Shown here: piece after piece, positions 1 to 8,824 of the stretch
How positions within the stretch are numbered: position 1 is the first letter of the stretch
Layout of the letters: every line of letters begins with the position of its first letter
DNA from: Clostridia bacterium
GTDB lineage: Bacteria > Bacillota > Clostridia > Oscillospirales > Acutalibacteraceae
Length of the DNA stretch: 63,401 bases
Assembly (NCBI GenBank): GCA_017380615.1
Contig: JAFODQ010000021.1
Coordinates: forward strand, 1 to 63,401
Direction: 5' to 3'
Made by a program: the position numbers and the translations under genes
The notes under the pieces: model-generated
What the model was told of the DNA's origin: nothing
Seen by the model: the letters and a program-made list of their open reading frames with translations, nothing else
Database searches by the model: none

Positions 1-1551
1 GAGCTTCGTAGCCTCTACACAAAATTCGGCTACAAGCCTTTTAAGATGAGTAAGTTTGAGGAATATGACCTTTACGGTAGCAACAAGGATTTCCTCGTGA
101 GTGAGAATTGCATCACATTCACTGATTCCGATGGCAGACTTCTCGCTCTGAAGCCTGACGTAACCTTTTCAATCATAAAGAATCTTGATGATTCTGTTGA
201 GGGTGTGCAGAAGGTTTATTATAATGAAAATGTTTACCGTGTAACCAAGAAAGCCGGTGGCTTCAGTGAGATTATGCAGACAGGTGTCGAGTGCATGGGT
301 AACATAAGTGATGACGATGTTTGTCAGGTTATCAACCTTGCAGCGCGCAGCCTTTATGCAATCAGTGAAAACTATATTCTTGATGTTTCACACATGGGCA
401 TTATCAGTGGTCTTTTCAATGCCATGGCACTTTCTGAGGGGAACAAAACACAGCTTCTTGAGGCTGTTGCAGAGAAAAATGTGGGTGTTATACTCTCTCT
501 TTGCAAAAGCTTTGGTGTTGGAGATGCACTTTCCGAAAAGCTTACATCACTTCTTGATGCCTATGGCAGCCCTGCAGAAGCACTTTCTAAAATCAATTCA
601 GCAATTGTCAATGCGGAAATGCAGGCTGCATATAATGAGCTTTCTGCAGTTTGTCAGAAGCTTGTGGATGCAGGTTACGAAAAGAATATAAATATAGATT
701 GCTCCGTTGTTAATGATATGAGCTATTACAATGGCATTGTGTTCAAGGGCTTCATTCAGGGTGTGCCTGTTGGTGTTCTTTCAGGTGGAAGATATGACCG
801 ACTCATGGAGCGTGTCAACAAGAAGGCGGGAGCAATTGGCTTTGCTGTTTATCTTGATGAGGTTGACAGAATTCTTGAAGCCTCTGCAGAGCAGCTTGAA
901 GCTGCAAAGGATGAGGATAGCTACCTCAATGTTGCTCTTCCCAAGGGCAGATTGGGTGAGAAGGTTTATGCCATGTTTGAGAAATCAGGCTTTGAGTGTC
1001 CTCAGATTCACGAGAAGAACCGTCGTCTCATATTCGAAAATCCCGAAAAGAAGGTTCGTTATTTCTGGGTTAAGCCAAGCGATGTTGCCATCTATGTTGA
1101 GCGTGGTGCAGCCGATATCGGCGTTGCGGGTAAGGATATTCTTCTTGAATATTCACCGGATGTATATGAGCTTCTTGATCTTGATATAGGCAAGTGTCGC
1201 ATGTGTGTTGCAGGTAAGAAGGAATTCACCGATAATGGCACAAGCACTCTTCGTGTTGCCACAAAGTTCACAAACATAGCCAAAAGCTATTATGCAGACA
1301 AGTGTCGCGATATTGATATTATCAAGCTTAACGGATCAATTGAAATTGCACCGATTCTCGGTCTTTCAGATGTTATTGTAGATATTGTTGAAACAGGCGC
1401 AACTCTTCTCGAAAATGGTCTTGAGCCGAAGGAGACAATCGTTGACATCAGCGCCCGTCTTATTGCTAATAAGGCAGGCTATAAATTCAAATCTGAAATG
1501 ATAGACAGATTGAGAGATTCTTTAGCTTCAATTGTGGAGGAAAATAAATGA
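1..1551 (+). CDS. hisG: HisZ-HisG fusion: ATP phosphoribosyltransferase with its regulatory subunit (5' partial)
   Basis: First enzyme of histidine synthesis, joining ATP and PRPP. The reading frame is open from base 1, and the residues before the first ATG (position 46) still match the HisRS-like fold (LRSLYTKFGYKPF). The true start is therefore upstream, and the ATG at 46 is internal. Counting from that ATG, residues 1 to about 285 are HisZ (HisRS motif 2-like FSEIMQTGVE, motif 3-like SGGRYDRLMERV). From about residue 292 follows a short-form HisG (ALPKGRLGE, GVAGKDILLEY, PRPP-loop region DIVETGATLLENG). Short HisG proteins need HisZ as a partner, normally from a separate gene; here both are one chain with a linker of about 10 residues and no internal stop. 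The stop overlaps the hisD start (ATGA). Confidence 0.93.
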   Translation, partial: ELRSLYTKFGYKPFKMSKFEEYDLYGSNKDFLVSENCITFTDSDGRLLALKPDVTFSIIKNLDDSVEGVQKVYYNENVYRVTKKAGGFSEIMQTGVECMGNISDDDVCQVINLAARSLYAISENYILDVSHMGIISGLFNAMALSEGNKTQLLEAVAEKNVGVILSLCKSFGVGDALSEKLTSLLDAYGSPAEALSKINSAIVNAEMQAAYNELSAVCQKLVDAGYEKNINIDCSVVNDMSYYNGIVFKGFIQGVPVGVLSGGRYDRLMERVNKKAGAIGFAVYLDEVDRILEASAEQLEAAKDEDSYLNVALPKGRLGEKVYAMFEKSGFECPQIHEKNRRLIFENPEKKVRYFWVKPSDVAIYVERGAADIGVAGKDILLEYSPDVYELLDLDIGKCRMCVAGKKEFTDNGTSTLRVATKFTNIAKSYYADKCRDIDIIKLNGSIEIAPILGLSDVIVDIVETGATLLENGLEPKETIVDISARLIANKAGYKFKSEMIDRLRDSLASIVEENK

Positions 1552-2819
1552 TTAAGATATATAACAGCTCCGAGATTTCAATCGATGAAATCCTTGAGCG
1601 CAGTGAACAGACAATAGATGTTGAGGGCATTGTTGCTGATATTATAAAGAATGTCAGAGCAAACGGAGATGCAGCTCTTGTTGAATATTCGAAGAAGTTT
1701 GACGGTGCAGTGGATGATGTTATCGAGGTAACACCCGAAGAGATTGAAGAAGCCTTCAAGCAGGTTGACGAGGCGCTTATCAGTATTCTTCAGCAGGCAA
1801 AAGAGAATATCACAGCCTTCCATTCAAAGCAGGTAAGAAGCTCCTTTGTTATCAATGATAAGGATGGAGTTATAATGGGTCAGAAGGTAATGCCCATTGA
1901 AAAGGTTGGTCTTTATGTGCCCGGTGGCACAGCCTCATATCCATCCTCGGTTCTCATGAACTGTGTTCCTGCAAAAATTGCAGGCTGCAGTGAAATCGTT
2001 ATGGTTACTCCTGCTAAGGCAGGCTATATCAAGCCCGTTATTCTTGCTGCTGCAAAAATTGCAGGAGTGGACAGAATCTTCAAAATCGGTGGTGCACAGG
2101 CTGTGGCAGCTCTTGCTTACGGCACACAGACTGTTCCCAAGGTTGATAAGATTGTGGGACCCGGCAATGCCTTTGTTGCAGAGGCAAAGAAGCAGGTTTT
2201 CGGCATGGTTGATATTGATATGATTGCTGGTCCCAGTGAAATTCTTGTGGTCGCTGATGGCACAAATAACCCGGCTCACATCGCAGCAGACCTCCTTTCT
2301 CAGGCTGAGCACGACAAAATGGCAACAGCAGTGCTTATTACAGACAGCGCTGAATTTGCAGTAGCTGTCAGTGATGAGCTTGAAAGACAGATTCCACTTC
2401 TTCCCCGTGCAGAAATTGCAAGAACATCTGTTGACACAAACGGAAAAATTATTATCACAGATTCACTCAAAAAGGCAATGGAGGTTTCAAATATCCTTGC
2501 CCCCGAACACCTTGAAATCTGTGTGGATAACCCATTTGAATATCTTGGTCTTGTTAAAAATGCAGGCTCTGTTTTCCTTGGAAAAAATTGCCCCGAAGCC
2601 TTAGGTGATTATTTTGCAGGACCAAACCACACATTGCCCACAAGTGGTACAGCAAGATTCTCAAGTCCTTTGTCTGTGGATGATTTTGTGAAGAAAACAC
2701 AATTTTCATATTTCAGCAGAGAAGCCCTCTGCGAAATCGGTGACAAGGTTGTGCGTTTTGCAACCGAGGAAGGACTTGACGCTCACGCAAGAAGTGTCAG
2801 CATAAGAACGGAGAAATAA
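1548..2819 (+). CDS. hisD: Histidinol dehydrogenase
   Basis: Catalyses the last two steps of histidine synthesis, oxidising L-histidinol to L-histidine with NAD and zinc. At 423 residues it has the normal family length. Visible signatures are GLYVPGGTASYPSSV, the zinc-site region LLSQAEHDK, AGPSEILVVAD and the C-terminal block EALGDYFAGPNHTLPTSG. The ATG overlaps the hisZ-hisG stop in ATGA, with GTGGAGG just upstream, so translation is probably coupled. hisC follows after 5 bases. Confidence 0.97.
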   Translation: MIKIYNSSEISIDEILERSEQTIDVEGIVADIIKNVRANGDAALVEYSKKFDGAVDDVIEVTPEEIEEAFKQVDEALISILQQAKENITAFHSKQVRSSFVINDKDGVIMGQKVMPIEKVGLYVPGGTASYPSSVLMNCVPAKIAGCSEIVMVTPAKAGYIKPVILAAAKIAGVDRIFKIGGAQAVAALAYGTQTVPKVDKIVGPGNAFVAEAKKQVFGMVDIDMIAGPSEILVVADGTNNPAHIAADLLSQAEHDKMATAVLITDSAEFAVAVSDELERQIPLLPRAEIARTSVDTNGKIIITDSLKKAMEVSNILAPEHLEICVDNPFEYLGLVKNAGSVFLGKNCPEALGDYFAGPNHTLPTSGTARFSSPLSVDDFVKKTQFSYFSREALCEIGDKVVRFATEEGLDAHARSVSIRTEK

Positions 2820-2824
2820 AAGTA

Positions 2825-3889
2825 ATGAGTCAGTTTCTTGATGAAAGATACAGTGCCCTGGCGGCTTATGTTCCCGGAGAACAGCCGCAGGATAAAAAAT
2901 ATATAAAGCTTAACACAAATGAATCACCATTCCCACCCTCACAGGCTGTGCTTGAAGCAGTCAATGAAAGTCAGGTTGAGCTTCTGAGGCTTTACCCTGA
3001 TCCTGACGGGAGAGTCCTCACAAAGAAGCTTGCCGATTACTACGGTGTGGAGGAGAATCAGGTTTTCCTGGCTAACGGCTCTGATGATATTCTTAACTTT
3101 GCCTTTATGGCTTACGGTGCCAATGGAAGAAAATCATATTTTGCAGACATAACATATGGATTTTACAGTGTTTTCGCAAATCTGCATTTGTCGGATTACA
3201 CAGAAATTCCTCTTAAAGATGATTTCACAATTGATGTGGATAAATTCTGTGGAGTGGATGGCATTGTGTTTATTGCAAATCCAAATGCCCCAACAGGAAT
3301 TGCACTCACAATCAGCGAGGTGGAGCAGATTGTCTCTTCAAACCCTGCAAGTGTTGTTGTGATTGATGAAGCGTATGTGGATTTTGGTGCACAGAGTGCC
3401 GTGAGCCTTGTGAATAAATACAGCAATCTTCTTGTGGTACAGACCTATTCCAAATCACGCTCCATGGCAGGTGCAAGGCTGGGCTTTGCGATAGGTAGCA
3501 AGGAAATAATAAACGATTTGCACAAGCTTCGCTATTCCACAAATCCATATAATATTAATCGTCTCACTCTTGTGGCAGGTGAGAAGACAATTGACACACA
3601 GAGTTATTATGATGATAATTGTCAAAAGATAATTGATGCCCGCTGTTACACAAAAGCTGAACTGGAAAAACTGGGCTTCAGAGTTCTTGAATCACAGGCA
3701 AACTTCCTGTTTGCTGAGAGTGATGAAATTGACGGTGGTGAGCTTTATCTCAGGCTTAAGGAATCGGGAATTCTTGTCCGTCATTTCACAAGTGAAAGAA
3801 TTAAAAATTTCAACAGAATAACCATAGGCACACAGGAGCAGATGGAAATTCTCGTTAAAACAATAAAACAGATATTGGAGGCAAACTGA
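2825..3889 (+). CDS. hisC: Histidinol-phosphate aminotransferase
   Basis: PLP-dependent fold type I aminotransferase that converts imidazole-acetol phosphate and glutamate to histidinol phosphate. The 354 residues include the substrate-arm start [22 protein letters not shown], the cofactor-binding VIDEAYVDF and the Schiff-base lysine in [16 protein letters not shown]. The stop overlaps the hisB start (TGATG). The position inside a complete his operon makes the HisC assignment secure against other aspartate-aminotransferase relatives. Confidence 0.96.
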   Translation: MSQFLDERYSALAAYVPGEQPQDKKYIKLNTNESPFPPSQAVLEAVNESQVELLRLYPDPDGRVLTKKLADYYGVEENQVFLANGSDDILNFAFMAYGANGRKSYFADITYGFYSVFANLHLSDYTEIPLKDDFTIDVDKFCGVDGIVFIANPNAPTGIALTISEVEQIVSSNPASVVVIDEAYVDFGAQSAVSLVNKYSNLLVVQTYSKSRSMAGARLGFAIGSKEIINDLHKLRYSTNPYNINRLTLVAGEKTIDTQSYYDDNCQKIIDARCYTKAELEKLGFRVLESQANFLFAESDEIDGGELYLRLKESGILVRHFTSERIKNFNRITIGTQEQMEILVKTIKQILEAN

Positions 3890-4476
3890 TGCGAGTTGCT
3901 GAAATAAAAAGAACAACAGCTGAAACTGATATTTATATCAAATTGAATCTGGATGGTACAGGAGAAAGCGATATTTCCACAAAAATAGGCTTTCTCGACC
4001 ATATGCTTGTGCTCTTTGCAAAGCACGGCAGGTTCGATCTTGTGGTAAAGTGCGATGGTGATATTGAGGTTGACGGTCACCACACCACGGAGGATATCGG
4101 TATTGCTCTCGGTAAGGCGTTTAAAGAGGCTCTTGGTGATAAAAGAGGTATCACAAGATACGGCAGTATGATTCTCCCTATGGACGAAGCGCTTATTCTC
4201 TCTGCTGTGGATATTTCAGGCAGACCGTATCTTCGTTATAGAATGAGAATCCCTGCGCCAATGGTAGGCGATTTTGATACAGAGCTTCTGAGAGAATTTC
4301 TCATTGCCTTTGCCTTCAATGCAGGTCTCACACTTCACATTCGTCGTCTCGATGGTGTAAATAGTCACCACATAATTGAGGGTACATTCAAGGCGCTTGC
4401 CCGCAGTCTTAAAAAGGCTGTTGCTATTGATGAAAAGGCCAAGGATGAAATACCGTCAACAAAAGGAGTTTTATAA
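3889..4476 (+). CDS. hisB: Imidazoleglycerol-phosphate dehydratase
   Basis: Manganese-dependent dehydratase that makes imidazole-acetol phosphate. At 195 residues it is the monofunctional form, without the histidinol-phosphatase domain found in E. coli HisB. Metal-binding histidine clusters are intact: [27 protein letters not shown] and [15 protein letters not shown]. It overlaps hisC upstream and hisH downstream. No HisK/HisN phosphatase lies inside the operon; see the PHP protein at 17574-18251. Confidence 0.97.
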   Translation: MRVAEIKRTTAETDIYIKLNLDGTGESDISTKIGFLDHMLVLFAKHGRFDLVVKCDGDIEVDGHHTTEDIGIALGKAFKEALGDKRGITRYGSMILPMDEALILSAVDISGRPYLRYRMRIPAPMVGDFDTELLREFLIAFAFNAGLTLHIRRLDGVNSHHIIEGTFKALARSLKKAVAIDEKAKDEIPSTKGVL

Positions 4477-5090
4477 TGGTTGCAATAATTGACTATGGGG
4501 TAGGCAATCTGTTTTCTCTTCAGTGCTCTCTGAAGAAAATCGGAGCAGATGCCATTGTTACTAAGGACCCTGAAATAATAAAAAGTGCAGACAGAATAAT
4601 TCTCCCGGGTGTTGGTGCCTTCGGTGATGCATCAAAGAAGCTTTACGATAGTGGTCTTGTGGAGTTGATTACACAGCAGGCAAACAGTGGTAAGCCTTTT
4701 CTTGGCATTTGCCTTGGCATGCAGCTTCTTTTTGAGAAGGGCTTTGAATACGGAGAGCATAAGGGACTCGGTTTCCTCAAAGGCAGTGTCATTCCGCTTG
4801 AAGAAAGAATAGACCCCTCTCTGCAGATTCCTCACATGGGCTGGAATGCTCTTGATTTCAAGGGGGAAAGTCCTCTGTTCAAGTATATAAATGACGGTGA
4901 TTTCGTTTATTTTGTTCATTCATATTATGCGACAGATTGCGAGGACTCTGTTATTGCCACATCTGAATACAGTATTCCCGTTACAGCGGCAGTTGGCAAG
5001 GGTAACATATTCGGATGTCAGTTCCATCCCGAAAAGAGTGGGGATGTGGGCATGAATATTCTTAAAGCATTTTGTGAATTAGGAGATTGA
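4476..5090 (+). CDS. hisH: Imidazole glycerol phosphate synthase, glutamine amidotransferase subunit
   Basis: Class I glutaminase that feeds ammonia to HisF. The nucleophile cysteine is in FLGICLGMQLLFE, and the partner His and Glu are in GCQFHPEKSG. The oxyanion-strand region PGVGAFGDA is also present. Length is 204 residues. The start overlaps the hisB stop (TAATG), and hisA starts 1 base after its stop. HisH and HisF are separate polypeptides, unlike the fused fungal enzyme. Confidence 0.97.
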   Translation: MVAIIDYGVGNLFSLQCSLKKIGADAIVTKDPEIIKSADRIILPGVGAFGDASKKLYDSGLVELITQQANSGKPFLGICLGMQLLFEKGFEYGEHKGLGFLKGSVIPLEERIDPSLQIPHMGWNALDFKGESPLFKYINDGDFVYFVHSYYATDCEDSVIATSEYSIPVTAAVGKGNIFGCQFHPEKSGDVGMNILKAFCELGD

Positions 5091-5091
5091 A

Positions 5092-5805
5092 ATGAAAATT
5101 TTTCCTGCAATAGATTTATATGAGGGTAAGGCTGTACGCCTTCTTAAGGGTAATTATGCTGACCTTACCGTTTATTCTGAAAATCCCATCGAAATCGCAA
5201 GGGATTTCGAAAGTCAGGGTGCAGCAGAGCTTCACACTGTTGACCTTGAGGGTGCCCGTGATGGTGGTACACCAAATATTGAAATAATCAAAAGCTTTGT
5301 TGAAAACACAAGCCTAAATGTTGAGGTGGGCGGTGGAGTTCGTTCACCTGAGGTTGTCAAGGCGTATCTTGATGCAGGTGTCAGAAGAGTTATTCTCGGC
5401 ACAGCAGCTGTAACAGATGAAGCATTTCTTATCGATATGGTAAAGACCTATGGTGACAGAATCGCTGTGGGTGCTGATATAAAGGATGGCAAGGTTGCAA
5501 TCAAGGGCTGGGTTGAAAAATCCGAGTATTCAACATTTGAATTCTTTGAGAAGCTTCAGAGAATCGGTGTTTCAACAGTTATCTGCACCGATATTTCAAA
5601 GGATGGCGCAATGCAAGGCACAAACCGTCAGCTTTACAAGGAGCTTTCCGGAAAGTTTAATGTGAATATAATTGCATCAGGTGGTGTTTCATCCCTTGAT
5701 GATATCCGTGCTTTAAATGAAATGGACCTTTTCGGAGCCATTATCGGTAAAGCCTATTACACGGGTGCTGTGAAAATTTCAGATGCTCTGGAGGTTGTGA
5801 AATGA
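5092..5805 (+). CDS. hisA: Phosphoribosylformimino-AICAR-phosphate isomerase (HisA)
   Basis: TIM-barrel isomerase (237 residues) for the Amadori rearrangement of ProFAR to PRFAR. It shows the typical amino end FPAIDLYEGKAVRLLKG with the first catalytic Asp, the phosphate-binding VGGGVRS half, the second catalytic Asp in ICTDISKDGAM and the second phosphate site ASGGVSS. It overlaps hisF by 4 bases (ATGA). Confidence 0.97.
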   Translation: MKIFPAIDLYEGKAVRLLKGNYADLTVYSENPIEIARDFESQGAAELHTVDLEGARDGGTPNIEIIKSFVENTSLNVEVGGGVRSPEVVKAYLDAGVRRVILGTAAVTDEAFLIDMVKTYGDRIAVGADIKDGKVAIKGWVEKSEYSTFEFFEKLQRIGVSTVICTDISKDGAMQGTNRQLYKELSGKFNVNIIASGGVSSLDDIRALNEMDLFGAIIGKAYYTGAVKISDALEVVK

Positions 5806-6560
5806 TAACCAAAAGAATAATTCCTTGCCTTGATGTACGTAATGGTACAGTTGTTAAAGGCACCAATTTCAAGGACCTGAATGAGATTTCTTCACCTGTG
5901 GAGCTTGCTGAATATTATAGCTCACACGGTGCAGATGAGCTTGTGTTTTATGATATTACCGCGTCATCTGACGGAAGAAAGCTTTTTACAGATATTCTCA
6001 CAGAGACTGCATCAAAGGTTTTTATTCCCTTGACGGTAGGTGGCGGCATAAACACTCTTGATGATTTTGACAGGGTGCTCAAATGTGGTGCTGATAAGGT
6101 TTCTGTGAATTCCGGTGCAATCAGGAATCCATCCCTGATAAAACAAGCAGCACAGAAATATGGTGACCAGTGTGTTGTTTTATCCGTTGATATAAAAAGA
6201 GTGGATGGTCAGTTTCGTGTCTTTGCCAAGGGTGGCAGAGAGGATACAGGCCTTGATGCTCTGCAGTGGATTAAGCAGGGCGTTGAAAATGGTGCAGGCG
6301 AAATCGTTGTCAACTCAATTGATACCGATGGTGTGAAGCAGGGCTTTGATATTGAAATGCTCAAGGCTGTTTGTGAAATTGTGAATGTTCCTGTCATTGC
6401 ATCTGGTGGTGCAGGCTGTAAGGAGGATTTTGTGGACTTGTTCAATGAAGTGCCCGAAATCACAGCAGGTCTTGCTGCATCCATTTTCCATTATGGTGAG
6501 GTAACAATAGATGACCTCAAAAAGACATTAACTGAAAATAATATAACTGTGAGGGTTTGA
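5802..6560 (+). CDS. hisF: Imidazole glycerol phosphate synthase, cyclase subunit
   Basis: TIM-barrel cyclase (252 residues) that uses ammonia from HisH to form imidazole glycerol phosphate and AICAR. Signatures are the start [16 protein letters not shown] with catalytic Asp, [13 protein letters not shown], the second catalytic Asp in [14 protein letters not shown] and VIASGGAG. It is paralogous to HisA just upstream. hisIE follows after 1 base. Confidence 0.97.
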   Translation: MITKRIIPCLDVRNGTVVKGTNFKDLNEISSPVELAEYYSSHGADELVFYDITASSDGRKLFTDILTETASKVFIPLTVGGGINTLDDFDRVLKCGADKVSVNSGAIRNPSLIKQAAQKYGDQCVVLSVDIKRVDGQFRVFAKGGREDTGLDALQWIKQGVENGAGEIVVNSIDTDGVKQGFDIEMLKAVCEIVNVPVIASGGAGCKEDFVDLFNEVPEITAGLAASIFHYGEVTIDDLKKTLTENNITVRV

Positions 6561-6561
6561 T

Positions 6562-7212
6562 ATGTTTGATATAGAAAAATTGAAATTTGATGATAAGGGT
6601 CTTATCCCTGCAATTGTTGTTGATGATAAAACGGGTGATGTTTTAACACTTGCCTATATGAATAAGGAAAGTCTTAAGATTTCTCTTGATAAAAAGCTCA
6701 CCTGCTTCTGGAGTCGTTCAAGACAGGAGCTTTGGCTCAAGGGTGAAACCAGTGGCAATTATCAGCATATTGTGAGCATCACAGCAGATTGTGATATGGA
6801 TGCACTTACTGTTCGTGTTAAGAAGGATGGTCCTGCCTGCCACACTGGTGAGGACAGCTGCTTCTTTAACACAGTGCTCGAAAGCGATGAAGCACCTGCA
6901 TTTTCTGTGCAGGGTCTTGTTGAAATGCTTGAGGGCAGAAAGACTAATCCTCAGGAAGGCTCCTACACAACATATCTTTTCCAGACGGGTATTGATAAAA
7001 TTCTCAAAAAAGTGGGTGAGGAGTCCACAGAGGTTATCATCGCAGGTAAAGCAAATGATAAAGCAGAGACTATCTATGAGATTTCCGACCTTATGTATCA
7101 TGTGCTTGTTCTTATGATTGAAATGGGTATTTCAGTGGATGATATTATGACAGAGCTTGCATCCCGTCATGTTATTGATCATAAGGTGAAGCAGGAAAAG
7201 ATGACTAAATAA
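6562..7212 (+). CDS. hisI: Bifunctional PR-AMP cyclohydrolase / PR-ATP pyrophosphohydrolase (HisIE)
   Basis: Performs steps 2 and 3 of the pathway. The N-terminal half is HisI, with [18 protein letters not shown] and the zinc-binding aspartates and cysteines in ADCDMDAL and [12 protein letters not shown]. The C-terminal half, from about residue 125, is HisE, an all-alpha MazG-like NTP pyrophosphohydrolase with [15 protein letters not shown]. The HisI-HisE fusion is common. This is the last gene of the his operon: a new promoter begins at its stop codon. Confidence 0.96.
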   Translation: MFDIEKLKFDDKGLIPAIVVDDKTGDVLTLAYMNKESLKISLDKKLTCFWSRSRQELWLKGETSGNYQHIVSITADCDMDALTVRVKKDGPACHTGEDSCFFNTVLESDEAPAFSVQGLVEMLEGRKTNPQEGSYTTYLFQTGIDKILKKVGEESTEVIIAGKANDKAETIYEISDLMYHVLVLMIEMGISVDDIMTELASRHVIDHKVKQEKMTK

Positions 7213-7241
7213 TTGACAAAATAATCTCTTTGTCATAAAAT
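7213..7241 (+). promoter_or_regulatory. SigA-type promoter for the glycerophosphate polymer operon
   Basis: TTGACA (7213-7218), 17-base spacer, TAAAAT (7236-7241). It lies directly after the hisIE stop and about 30 bases before the ATG at 7272. No terminator is visible between hisIE and this promoter, so read-through from the his operon is possible. Confidence 0.75.
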
Positions 7242-7271
7242 CAAGTTATATTATATTTGTGTGGTGAGTTT

Positions 7272-8378
7272 ATGAAGCTTCTCATAATAAAGATTTTTAT
7301 CTTATGTATAAAGATTCTTTATGCACCAATGAAGCTCAGAAAAGCACAAAATAAAATACTTTATCTTTCCCGTCAGAGCAACGATAAATCAACAGATATG
7401 AAGATGCTTGAGGATGAAATCAGAAGAATATCACCCGAAACCAAGCAGATCTTCCGTCTTCGCAGACTCAAGGATGAAAGTGCAATCACTCTATCTTATA
7501 TATTCAGCATTTTCGGTGATATGTGGGAGATGGCATCTTCAAGGGTTGTGGTCACAGATACATATTCAATCCCCGTATCTTGTCTTCGTCATAAGGCAGA
7601 GCTTCAGATTGTGCAGATTTGGCATGCGATGGGGGCTGTCAAAAAATTCAGTCTTCAGGCAGCGGGCAAGGCACAGGGCAGAGATTCAGGTGTAGCTAAA
7701 GCAATGCACATGCACGAAAACTATACCTGTGTTTTAGCACCCTCCCAAGAGACGGGACGGGTATATTGTGAGGCCTTCGGCTGTGACAGGAGTTCCTTGA
7801 AAATCCTTTCTCTCCCCAGAGTGGATGTAATCCTTGACGGGGCAGACAGAAAAAACGAATTTGTTTCTCTTAATCCTGAATTCAAGGGAAAGGAAATTGT
7901 GGTTTATGTGCCAACCTTCCGTAAAGGTGACGGTGACTATGCACAGCTGCTACACAGTGCTTTTTCAGCTTCGAAACAAAAGCTTGTTATCTCTGCACAT
8001 CCATTAAGCGAGGCGGCGCAGAGTGGAGTATATAAATTTAACGGTGAATTCACAAGCCTTGACCTTATGAAGCTTGCAGATGCTGTCATAACAGACTATT
8101 CTGCTTGTGCTTTCGAGGGTGCATTATTGAATAAGCCCTTGTATTTCTACATTCCTGACTATGAGCAATATAGGCAGGAGCAGGGCTTGAATGTGGATGT
8201 TGCCACAGTGCTTCCCGGTACAGCATTTACAGATGCAGGGGAGCTTGCAAAAAACATTTCTCCCGAAAACTATGATTTCAAACAGCTTTCTGTGTTTGCA
8301 GACAAGTATGTTGAAAATAAAAAAACAAATAATACAGAGCTTTTGGCAAGTTTCATTTGCTCTTTGTTGGAGGTTTAA
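7272..8378 (+). CDS. CDP-glycerol glycerophosphotransferase family protein, single domain
   Basis: Probably transfers glycerol phosphate from CDP-glycerol to a polymer or its linkage unit at the inner face of the membrane. The start is taken at ATG 7272 behind GGTGAG rather than the in-frame TTG at 7257, giving 368 residues. Family landmarks are QIWHAMGAVKKFS (the W-H-G region, here WHAMG), IVVYVPTFRKG, VISAHP and the nucleotide-binding ITDYSACAFEGALLNKP. A hydrophobic, basic amino end (KLLIIKIFILCIKILY) suits peripheral membrane binding. It is followed by tagD and a tandem-domain TagF-like gene. TagB/TarB/TarF subfamilies cannot be separated by eye. Confidence 0.85.
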   Translation: MKLLIIKIFILCIKILYAPMKLRKAQNKILYLSRQSNDKSTDMKMLEDEIRRISPETKQIFRLRRLKDESAITLSYIFSIFGDMWEMASSRVVVTDTYSIPVSCLRHKAELQIVQIWHAMGAVKKFSLQAAGKAQGRDSGVAKAMHMHENYTCVLAPSQETGRVYCEAFGCDRSSLKILSLPRVDVILDGADRKNEFVSLNPEFKGKEIVVYVPTFRKGDGDYAQLLHSAFSASKQKLVISAHPLSEAAQSGVYKFNGEFTSLDLMKLADAVITDYSACAFEGALLNKPLYFYIPDYEQYRQEQGLNVDVATVLPGTAFTDAGELAKNISPENYDFKQLSVFADKYVENKKTNNTELLASFICSLLEV

Positions 8379-8380
8379 CT

Positions 8381-8812
8381 ATGAAAAGAATTCTTACCTA
8401 CGGAACATTCGATTTGCTTCACTACGGTCATATCCGTATTCTGAAGAGAGCAAAGGAAATGGGCGATTATCTTGTTGTTGCTCTTTCCACAGATGAGTTC
8501 AATGCCACCAAGGGCAAGAAAGCTTATCACAGCTATGAAACACGTAAGAAAATGCTCGAGGCAATCCGTTACGTTGACCTTGTTATTCCCGAGAATAATT
8601 GGGAGCAGAAAATTCAGGACATCAAGGATTATAAAATTGATGTTTGTGTAATGGGCTCTGACTGGGCAGGAAGCGATAAGTTTGATTATCTTAAAGAATA
8701 TTGTGATGTTGTTTTCCTTGAAAGAACACCGGGTATTTCAACCTCGCAGATTAAAAACGATCTTCAGCTCCAGGAGGCTGTTGACGGTGTTGACCAAGTT
8801 CCTCGTACATAA
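8381..8812 (+). CDS. tagD: Glycerol-3-phosphate cytidylyltransferase
   Basis: Makes CDP-glycerol from glycerol 3-phosphate and CTP, the donor for the flanking transferases. The start at ATG 8381 is set by TTGGAGG just upstream, giving 143 residues. Nucleotidyltransferase motifs are YGTFDLLHYGHIRIL (HxGH) and the C-terminal RTPGISTSQIK, the TagD form of the RTEGISTT motif. A short C-terminal tail beyond that motif has no recognised function. Confidence 0.95.
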   Translation: MKRILTYGTFDLLHYGHIRILKRAKEMGDYLVVALSTDEFNATKGKKAYHSYETRKKMLEAIRYVDLVIPENNWEQKIQDIKDYKIDVCVMGSDWAGSDKFDYLKEYCDVVFLERTPGISTSQIKNDLQLQEAVDGVDQVPRT

Positions 8813-8824
8813 GGAGAATCTACA

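Noticed and set aside
46..1551. ATG at 46 as the true start of the first gene
   Set aside because: The frame is open from base 1 and the 15 codons before the ATG fit the HisRS-like family, so the gene is cut by the window edge.
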